A program made the translations under genes and the position numbers. Below are positions 15,236 through 19,936 of a DNA stretch of 19,936 bases, in pieces. The notes under the pieces are model-generated. The model was not told the origin of the DNA. It saw only the letters and a list, made by a program, of their open reading frames with translations, and did not search any database. The stretch comes from Rhodobacterales bacterium (lineage in GTDB: Bacteria > Pseudomonadota > Alphaproteobacteria > Rhodobacterales > Rhodobacteraceae): NCBI GenBank assembly GCA_021155205.1, contig JAJNPS010000036.1:1-19936 (forward strand), given 5' to 3'. The first letter of the stretch is position 1; every line of letters begins with the position of its first letter.

Positions 15236-16303
15236 TCAGGTCGTGACCAGAATTTTCAGATGCTCGCCCGTCGGGTTCAGCAGCGCCTCGAACCCCTTGG
15301 CGACCACGTCCTTGGCGTCGATCCGGGCGGTGATCACCTTTTCCACCGGAAAGGTGCCCGCCGCGATCATCCGGGCGATGCGCGGCCAGATTTGCGTCGG
15401 GTAGCACCAGGTCGCCTCGACCGTGATGTCCTTCAGCGCCCAGAGCATGGCGTCGATGCTGGCGGGCTTCATGTGCAGACCGACTTGCACGACCTTTCCC
15501 TGCCGCCGCACCGCCTGCACGCAAGCGTTCAGCGACGCCTCCAGCCCGACGCATTCCAAGGCCACGTCAACGCCGACGCCCTCTTCGGTCAGGTCGCCCA
15601 CGACCTGCGCCAGAGTGCCGTCGCGCGGGTCGACCACCACGGCATAAGGCGCGATCTCGGCGATGATCCGCCGCCGGTTCGGGTTCGGTTCGGACACGAT
15701 GATCGTCGATGCCCCGGCCGCCTTCGCCGCAAGGATGGTCAGCGCCCCGATCGGCCCCGCGCCTGACACCAGTACAGTCGACCCCGCCGTGATCCCGCCC
15801 CGGTCCACCCCATAGAGCGCGACCGCAGCAGGCTCGATCATCGCCGCCTGCTCGTCGGTGATCCCATCCGGCACCGGCTGGGCGTTGTAATCCTTGATGA
15901 CGGCCTTCTCGGCCATCCCGCCCCAGGCCCAGCTTAGGCCCACGCAGCCCATCTTCGGCGACAGGTGATATAGGCCCCGCTTGCCGTAATAGTCGTTGCG
16001 CGGCGACAGCAGCGGCTGGATCGAGATGCGGTCCCCCGCCTTCACATGGGCAACGGCATCCCCGACCGCCAGCACGCGGGCGGAAAACTCATGCCCCAGG
16101 ATCTGCGGGTTGGTCGCGCCGGTGAAGACATGCGGCTCTTTCGGCGTCACGATCGGCCCGGCGATGTACTCATGCAGGTCCGTGCCGCAGATGCCGGTCA
16201 CGGCAGGGGCGATCAGCACGTCATCGGGAAGCAGGCTCCCCGACGGCTCTGCGACGTCCTCTACCCTGATGTCCTTGGCCCCGTGGAACCGAACTGATCT
16301 CAT
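15236..16303 (-). CDS. MDR dehydrogenase, 2,3-butanediol dehydrogenase-like, first gene of the operon
   Basis: A 355-residue medium-chain dehydrogenase resembling (R,R)-butanediol and related polyol dehydrogenases. Catalytic zinc ligands are C39 (GICGTDLHEY), H71 and E72 (ILGHEFSARV), with a further acidic ligand likely in MIEPAAVALYGV. The cofactor domain shows VSGAGPIGALTILAAKAAGA. The structural-zinc cysteine quartet is again missing: after GDRISIQPLL the sequence is SPRNDYYGKRGLYHL. GGGAGGA (cctcc at 16312-16316) sets the start at 16303; earlier in-frame starts to 16402 add a tail unlike the family. As the operon-leading gene it probably catalyses an early oxidation of the imported substrate, but the substrate is not identifiable. 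Confidence 0.87.
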   Translation of the reverse strand: MRSVRFHGAKDIRVEDVAEPSGSLLPDDVLIAPAVTGICGTDLHEYIAGPIVTPKEPHVFTGATNPQILGHEFSARVLAVGDAVAHVKAGDRISIQPLLSPRNDYYGKRGLYHLSPKMGCVGLSWAWGGMAEKAVIKDYNAQPVPDGITDEQAAMIEPAAVALYGVDRGGITAGSTVLVSGAGPIGALTILAAKAAGASTIIVSEPNPNRRRIIAEIAPYAVVVDPRDGTLAQVVGDLTEEGVGVDVALECVGLEASLNACVQAVRRQGKVVQVGLHMKPASIDAMLWALKDITVEATWCYPTQIWPRIARMIAAGTFPVEKVITARIDAKDVVAKGFEALLNPTGEHLKILVTT

Positions 16304-16379
16304 CGTGTCGTCCTCCCTCAGACCCATGGCCATCGCCACGGCAACTGTCATTTCCACCACGGCCCAGCCGACAAACCCC

Positions 16380-16399
16380 GGGCAAGCCCAGCTTTGCCC
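16380..16399 (-). repeat. Small stem-loop in the leader of the catabolic operon
   Basis: GGGCAA (16380-16385) and TTGCCC (16394-16399) form a six-base-pair inverted repeat around an eight-base loop, about 75 bases upstream of the first start codon. No T-run adjoins it. It may be chance in G+C-rich DNA or a leader hairpin. Confidence 0.3.
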
Positions 16400-16496
16400 C
16401 ACAACCCGGTTCGGGCTGTCCCCTTGCAGCGACCGTAACGACGATGACTCACTCCCCCCTTGATCGTTAGCAAATCCCTGGCACTGGGTCTGACCA

Positions 16497-16519
16497 AATT
16501 TAGCCGATATGAATAAATT
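16497..16519. promoter_or_regulatory. Candidate operator, inverted repeat AATTTA-N11-TAAATT
   Basis: A perfect six-base inverted repeat with an 11-base spacer lies in the most AT-rich part of the divergent region, close to its middle. Half-sites 17 bases apart centre to centre suit a dimeric winged-helix protein. Its function as operator is inferred from symmetry and position only. Confidence 0.35.
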
Positions 16520-16528
16520 CCCCCAGCT

Positions 16529-16559
16529 GCCACCGCTTCGGCGATTTACAGTTGGTGGC
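16529..16559 (+). repeat. Inverted repeat GCCACC/GGTGGC upstream of the beta-hydroxyacid dehydrogenase start
   Basis: GCCACC (16529-16534) and GGTGGC (16554-16559) could pair around a 19-base loop just before the ribosome binding site of the plus-strand gene. It could be a leader hairpin or a second binding site; the arms are short and the evidence is weak. Confidence 0.25.
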
Positions 16560-16581
16560 GGAGCGAGGGGTGGATTTCGGC

Positions 16582-17502
16582 ATGCAGGCGAACTTGGCAG
16601 AAACGACGAGCGCGCAGTCGGGCGGTCGGGGAATCGGTTGGATCGGCGCTGGCAAGATGGGCGCTCCGATGATCCGCAACCTGCTGGCCGCCGGAACCAC
16701 GGTCGCCGTGACCGAGCCGGAGCGGCAGGTCGTGTCCGACCTCGAACGCGCCGGTGCCGTCAGTGCGGGCACGCTCGATCTGCACAGCCAGAACGGCATC
16801 GTCTTTGCCACCCTGCCCAACGACAAGGTCCTGCGCGACGTGGTACTGGGCTCGGGTGGCAAAACGGGCCTTGCCCAGCAAATGACGCGCGGCTCGATCT
16901 TTGTCGAGATGAGCACCGTCTCTCCCGGTTGTTCCGCCGAGGTTGCCGCCGTGCTCCAGGAATGCGGGATTTCCTACCTGCGCGCGCCCCTGTCCGGCAG
17001 CACGGCCCTGGCGGAAAAGGCCGCACTGACGGTGCTCGCCTCGGGCGACGAACAGGCCTGGGCGACCGTCCTGCCGACGATCCGGCTCTTGTCGGCACGG
17101 CAATTCTACCTCGGCGCGGGCGAGGAGGCCCGCTACATGAAACTGGTGATCAACACCATCGTCGGCGCTAGTTCCGCAATTCTGGCCGAGGCCGTCGCGC
17201 TGGGGGCCAGTGGTGGCCTGTCGGTCAAGAGCATGATGGAAGTAATCTGCGAAAGTGCCGTTGCCTCGCCCTTATTCAAGTACAAGGCCAACGCGGTGGT
17301 TGCCGCCGACTACACCCCGGCGTTCACCATCGAGCAGATGATCAAGGATTTCAGCCTGATCAGCGATGCAGGCCGCGCGAACGGTGTGCCCTTGCTGACG
17401 ACGGGGCTTATCCTCGAGCTTTATCGCGCTGCGGCGAATTCGGGCTTGCGAGACCAGGATTTCTTCGCTTTGGTGAAATGGCAGTCCGACATTTCGACCT
17501 AG
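16582..17502 (+). CDS. Beta-hydroxyacid dehydrogenase (3-hydroxyisobutyrate dehydrogenase family)
   Basis: A 306-residue NAD(P)-dependent dehydrogenase. From the ATG at 16582, the Rossmann motif GAGKMG is at residues 22-27, followed by the family-typical FATLPND and EMSTVSP, the substrate loop LRAPLSGST (usually DAPVSGG), and the catalytic lysine K187 in ARYMKLVINT. KDFSLISDAGRANGVPLL in the C-terminal helical domain is also standard. The replacement of the usual substrate-loop residues suggests a substrate other than 3-hydroxyisobutyrate. A TTG/GTG at 16552/16555 would add ten residues; GGGGTGG eight bases before the ATG favours 16582. It is divergent from the catabolic operon, ends in tandem TAG codons, and lies 22 bases before the regulator gene, so both are probably one transcript. 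Confidence 0.88.
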   Translation: MQANLAETTSAQSGGRGIGWIGAGKMGAPMIRNLLAAGTTVAVTEPERQVVSDLERAGAVSAGTLDLHSQNGIVFATLPNDKVLRDVVLGSGGKTGLAQQMTRGSIFVEMSTVSPGCSAEVAAVLQECGISYLRAPLSGSTALAEKAALTVLASGDEQAWATVLPTIRLLSARQFYLGAGEEARYMKLVINTIVGASSAILAEAVALGASGGLSVKSMMEVICESAVASPLFKYKANAVVAADYTPAFTIEQMIKDFSLISDAGRANGVPLLTTGLILELYRAAANSGLRDQDFFALVKWQSDIST

Positions 17503-17524
17503 TAGAGGCGGGTTCGACGAAAAG

Positions 17525-19285
17525 ATGGACACCTCCGCTGTGCCGGCATTCGAACTGACCAGCCACGAGTTGTCGCGGATCGTCGACTTTCTGCGCAAGT
17601 TGCGCGCCCCTTTCGATTCCGGCATGCCCGGGGCGACCAAGGACGTCTTCTGGAACATCGTGCTGGAACTGGTCGACGCGCACCTGCGCCGCCGTCCGAT
17701 CGACAAGTCCGGTCTGGTGACGCTGGCAGGGGTTCCCTACAGCACCGGCAACCGAATGATCACCAAGATGATCGACGACAAGCTGATCCGCCAGGTGCCG
17801 CGGGGCGGTGGGCTGAAGACCCATTTCCTTGAGCCCAGCGACACGCTGATGCACAATTTCCTGGACTACGCGACCCATGTGAAGGGCCACCTGGCCAAGA
17901 CCTTCGGGCTGCGCAAGGGCACCGAGGCGAACGAGTATTACTTCGGGGGCAGCTACTTCGCCGCGCAGATCATCTCGCCCGTGCAGGGCGACGACATCGC
18001 GGGCAAGGTGCCCGGCGACATCCGCTTCCTGCTGAACAACGACAACTACTTCTCGGCGATGCGGAACATGTGGTCCGATTTCCGAAACGACCTCAGCCGG
18101 AAGAGCAGCTTCCAGCTGCACCGGCTGCCAGACCTTTACACCAACGCCCACAAGGCCTTCGCAGCACCGGTGCCCGAACACGACGTCGTCGCGCTCAACA
18201 TGCCCTGGCTCGGTGAATTCGCGGAAGCAGGCTCCCTCGCCCCGCTGGACGAGTTGCTGAACGACGCCGCGATCAACCCGTTGGACTTTCACCCGTCGGT
18301 CTGGGGCACGGGCAACTGGAAGGGCACGCAATACGGCATCCCGCTGTATTGCACGGTGGAAATCCTCGCGGCGCGGCGGGACCTCTTCGAGGACCGCAGT
18401 CTGACCTATCCCCGCACATTCGACGAAACCATAGCCGCTGCCCGCGCCCTGCACCGTCCGGGTGCAGATTTCTACGGCATTGCCTGGAACGGTCAGCGCG
18501 GGATGCCCATAGCTAACTCGTTCATGTTCTTTCTTGCAGCCTGCCAAAAGACCATCATCGATATCCCGATGCACAACCGGGAAAGCTGGACCTTTGATCG
18601 GTTCGAGAAACTGAAACTGCAAATCAACACCGATGATTCAGTGGACGTGATCGAGTACATGAAACAACTGGCAGAGGTCTCACCCCCGGACATTGCGGAG
18701 GTCGACTGGGACCGCGGCCTGAACTACTTCATGTATGGGCAGGTTGGCCTCGCGTATTGCTGGACGATGCGTGCAGCAAGGTTCGAACACGAACTGAGCT
18801 CGCAAGTGACCCGCCGTGTCGTGTATCTTCCTCCTCCGAGCAGAAGAATGCGCCAGATCGCTGCACCTGTTGGTGGCTTCCTGATGACCATACCGGCTCG
18901 TGTACCGCCCGCGCGCCAGCGACAGATTATGAATGCGCTTGCCTGGATGGTCTCACCCGAGGCGATGAAGGCGCATGTCAAGAACGGCTTTCCCGTGGCT
19001 CCGCGTTTTTCCGTATGTGCCGACCCCGAGGCGCTAGCTTCGTCGCCGATCGTCAGCATGGTGGATCAACTGGCGCGGAGAAATGAACTTGTCACTTGGG
19101 CGAGGCCGCCGATCCCCGAGTTCAGTCTTATCGAGGCGATCCTCGGAACCGAAATCCATGATGCCGTCTTTCATGGCAAGCCCGCGCGACAGGCGCTACG
19201 CGATGCTGAGAACCGGATTCATAACGGCTTGCTGTCCAAGGTCCGAACCTACGCTAAGGCAGACCCTGGTAACTTGCTTCTTTGA
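17525..19285 (+). CDS. Cytoplasmic winged-helix / family-1 solute-binding-protein fusion, putative regulator
   Basis: A 586-residue two-part protein. Residues about 40-105 look like a MarR-type winged helix: helix FWNIVLELVDAHLRRR, a helix-turn-helix at 62-92 (SGLVTLAGVPYSTGNRMITKMIDDKLI) and a glycine-rich wing (PRGGGLKTHF). After a linker helix, residues about 135-580 resemble SBP_bac_1 (MalE-like) proteins: DVVALNMPWLGEFAEAGSLAPLDELL near 220-245, GTQYGIPLYCTVEILAARRDLFE, and a C-terminal MNALAWMVSPEAMKAHVKNGFPVAPR. There is no signal peptide or lipobox, so the SBP domain should stay in the cytoplasm as a ligand sensor. It is therefore probably a transcription factor controlling the divergent operon. 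The ribosome site is weak. The alternative, a transporter binding protein, is unlikely given the N-terminus and the separate CUT2 binding protein. Confidence 0.8.
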   Translation: MDTSAVPAFELTSHELSRIVDFLRKLRAPFDSGMPGATKDVFWNIVLELVDAHLRRRPIDKSGLVTLAGVPYSTGNRMITKMIDDKLIRQVPRGGGLKTHFLEPSDTLMHNFLDYATHVKGHLAKTFGLRKGTEANEYYFGGSYFAAQIISPVQGDDIAGKVPGDIRFLLNNDNYFSAMRNMWSDFRNDLSRKSSFQLHRLPDLYTNAHKAFAAPVPEHDVVALNMPWLGEFAEAGSLAPLDELLNDAAINPLDFHPSVWGTGNWKGTQYGIPLYCTVEILAARRDLFEDRSLTYPRTFDETIAAARALHRPGADFYGIAWNGQRGMPIANSFMFFLAACQKTIIDIPMHNRESWTFDRFEKLKLQINTDDSVDVIEYMKQLAEVSPPDIAEVDWDRGLNYFMYGQVGLAYCWTMRAARFEHELSSQVTRRVVYLPPPSRRMRQIAAPVGGFLMTIPARVPPARQRQIMNALAWMVSPEAMKAHVKNGFPVAPRFSVCADPEALASSPIVSMVDQLARRNELVTWARPPIPEFSLIEAILGTEIHDAVFHGKPARQALRDAENRIHNGLLSKVRTYAKADPGNLLL

Positions 19286-19301
19286 ACTCCGTGCGTCTTC
19301 C

Positions 19302-19326
19302 CAAATCTCTTTGGGACGGAGATTTG
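19302..19326 (+). repeat. Inverted repeat downstream of the regulator gene, with an alternative hairpin
   Basis: CAAATCTC (19302-19309) and GAGATTTG (19319-19326) form a perfect eight-base-pair stem with a nine-base loop, 16 bases after the regulator stop. A competing hairpin CCAAA-TCTC-TTTGG overlaps its left arm. No T-run follows, so an intrinsic terminator is not supported. It may end the regulator transcript by another means or belong to the left end of the insertion sequence. Confidence 0.45.
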
Positions 19327-19348
19327 ATGATGTGGACACCCCCACCCC

Positions 19349-19374
19349 AACCGTCGAATTTGGTTTCAACGGTT
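19349..19374 (+). ncRNA. Candidate structured RNA upstream of the IS110 transposase (possible bridge-RNA segment)
   Basis: AACCGT (19349-19354) pairs with ACGGTT (19369-19374) and GAA (19356-19358) with TTC (19365-19367), giving nine base pairs with one C-A mismatch and a six-base loop. IS110-group elements encode a bridge RNA in the non-coding end before the transposase, and this hairpin sits in that position. Only about 100 bases separate the regulator gene from the transposase, short for a complete bridge RNA, so it may be partial. The assignment is tentative. Confidence 0.3.
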
Positions 19375-19393
19375 CCCCGGGAAGAAGGAGTGG

Positions 19394-19786
19394 TTGGATA
19401 TTTCCGGAATGATCATTGGCCTCGATCTCGCGAAGAGCGTTTTCCAGGTGCACGCTGTCGATGCTGACGGAAAAGTTGTCATCACCAGAAAGGTGCGGCG
19501 CTCCCAGATGCTCGAGTTCTTTGGGAGGTTGGATCCGTGCCTGGTTGGCATGGAGGCGTGCCCCTCCGCGCACCATTGGGCGCGGGAGCTTTCTGCTTTG
19601 GGCCACGAAGTCCGGTTGATGGTCGCGTCCTACGTGAAGCCCTACGTCAAGCGCCAGAAGAACGACATGGTCGACGCCGAAGCCATCTGCGAGGCGGTGA
19701 CCAGGCCGACCATGCGGTTTGTCCCGATCAAATCTGAATCGCAGCAGGCTATTCTCATGGTCCACAAGACCCGCGCCCTGTTGGTC
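19394..19786 (+). pseudogene. IS110-family transposase, truncated after the N-terminal catalytic domain
   Basis: About 131 residues of a RuvC-like DEDD transposase are readable from a TTG at 19394 (or the ATG at 19409). The catalytic acids can be placed, numbered from the TTG: D11 in IGLDLAK, E54 in VGMEACPSAHHWA, D91 and D94 in KRQKNDMVDAEAI. Homology ends at HKTRALLV (codon 19784-19786), where the family normally continues with RQRT and the coiled region leading to the C-terminal catalytic serine domain. The frame runs on to 19897 but through unrelated sequence belonging to an IS3 end. GAAGAAGGAG at 19381-19390 favours the TTG start. The gene is therefore broken by insertion. Confidence 0.8.
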
Positions 19787-19936
19787 CTCCCCAGCACTGG
19801 ACTTGCCCGACTTTTGTGGAGAGCGTTTAGCTCACTTCCCGGACCTTTCGCTCGAAGGCGATGGGGCTTTGGAAGCCGAGCGATGAATGCCGCCTGATGG
19901 GGTTATAGAACCCGTCGATGTATCTGGCGACGGCGA
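19787..19936 (-). mobile_element. IS3-family insertion sequence, one end only, inserted into the IS110 transposase
   Basis: At about 19787-19798 the IS110 reading frame switches to sequence ending in the 3' end of an IS3-family transposase gene on the minus strand. The terminal repeat probably lies in the stretch starting about 19798 (TGGACTTGCCCGAC), about 30 bases from the transposase stop, as usual for IS3 right ends. The exact boundary and target duplication cannot be set because the other end is outside the window. Confidence 0.7.
19827..19936 (-). CDS. IS3-family transposase OrfB, C-terminal fragment (5' end outside window)
   Basis: Read on the minus strand from the window edge, the last 36 codons encode ARYIDGFYNPIRRHSSLGFQ and then SPIAFERKVREVS before a TAA at 19827-19829. 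FYN-x-x-RRH-S-x-LG-x-x-SP is the conserved end of the integrase-core (rve_3) domain of IS3-family OrfB, just after the last catalytic glutamate, which lies outside the window. The gene is incomplete only because the window ends. Confidence 0.85.
   Translation of the reverse strand, partial: AVARYIDGFYNPIRRHSSLGFQSPIAFERKVREVS

Larger units (their letters stand above)
16304..16581. promoter_or_regulatory. Divergent control region between the 16-gene operon and the dehydrogenase/regulator pair
   Basis: No convincing gene is seen here. The region separates two divergent transcription units and must hold both promoters. It contains an AT-rich stretch at about 16493-16520 that stands out from its G+C-rich surroundings, an inverted repeat within it, and two leader hairpins. 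I cannot identify clear -35/-10 pairs on either strand. The adjacent winged-helix/SBP regulator is the obvious candidate to bind here. Confidence 0.55.
19327..19786 (+). mobile_element. IS110-family insertion sequence fragment
   Basis: The region combines a structured non-coding leader (about 19327-19393) with the N-terminal part of an IS110-type DEDD transposase. IS110 elements lack long terminal inverted repeats, so the left boundary cannot be fixed; it lies somewhere between the regulator stop at 19285 and 19393. The right side is cut at about 19787 by an IS3-type element end. The element is inactive as seen here, unless the missing part continues beyond the window on the far side of the IS3 copy. 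Confidence 0.7.

Noticed and set aside
16460..16520. Sigma-70 promoter elements (TTGATC, TATGAA) in the divergent region
   Set aside because: The hexamers found do not have matching partners at 16-18 base spacing on either strand, so no promoter was called.
17408..18622. Minus-strand open frame of about 400 codons opposite the regulator
   Set aside because: The plus-strand frame encodes a recognisable winged helix and SBP domain; the antisense frame spans the boundary of two plus-strand genes and has no family resemblance.
17525..19285. Periplasmic solute-binding protein of a second ABC transporter
   Set aside because: No signal peptide or lipobox, about 135 extra N-terminal residues with a winged-helix pattern, and no associated CUT1 permease genes.
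19302..19326. Rho-independent terminator after the regulator gene
   Set aside because: The stem is good but there is no following T-run and G+C content of the stem is low, so I list it only as an inverted repeat.
19787..19897. Continuation of the IS110 transposase to the stop at 19897
   Set aside because: The residues after codon 131 do not resemble IS110, while the opposite strand encodes the conserved end of an IS3-family OrfB.

Overview
The window reads as a stretch of a high-G+C alphaproteobacterial genome. A Rhodobacterales-type host is my inference from overall protein style, codon use and the dense head-to-tail gene packing; no rRNA or other taxonomic marker is present. Almost everything belongs to one accessory catabolic locus, bounded on the left by a decayed membrane-protein gene and on the right by nested insertion sequences.

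Layout. Bases 1-547 (+) hold the 3' half of a broken TauE/SafE-type permease gene. From 16303 down to 579 (-) runs one compact block of 16 genes, with many 1-8 base overlaps. In transcription order it encodes: a butanediol-dehydrogenase-like MDR enzyme, a PRISE-type enone reductase, a YciI-like protein, a Gfo/Idh/MocA dehydrogenase, a second MDR dehydrogenase, a CUT2 (ribose/inositol-type) permease, its periplasmic binding protein, a single polypeptide fusing two ABC ATPase domains to a second permease, maleylacetate reductase, an intradiol hydroxyquinol 1,2-dioxygenase, a ketopantoate-reductase-like protein, a tautomerase-like protein, PcaI, PcaJ, PcaF and a VOC-fold protein. Divergent from this, after a roughly 280-base regulatory region, come a beta-hydroxyacid dehydrogenase and a 586-residue protein that joins a winged-helix DNA-binding domain to a family-1 solute-binding-protein domain without a signal peptide. 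The right edge (about 19290-19936) carries an IS110-family transposase fragment, apparently cut by an IS3-family element that runs off the window.

How it fits together. The end of the pathway is clear: hydroxyquinol (1,2,4-trihydroxybenzene) is cleaved to 3-hydroxymuconate/maleylacetate, reduced to 3-oxoadipate, activated by PcaIJ and thiolysed by PcaF to succinyl-CoA and acetyl-CoA. The start is not clear. There is no aromatic hydroxylase or decarboxylase in the window. The upstream genes are instead a sugar/cyclitol-type importer and a set of NAD(P)-dependent alcohol and enone oxidoreductases, plus a YciI protein, whose relative TftG acts on a hydroxyquinol derivative. My working hypothesis is that the locus imports a polyol-like ring or glycoside and converts it oxidatively to hydroxyquinol, under control of the unusual winged-helix/SBP regulator. 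This is inference; the substrate is unknown.
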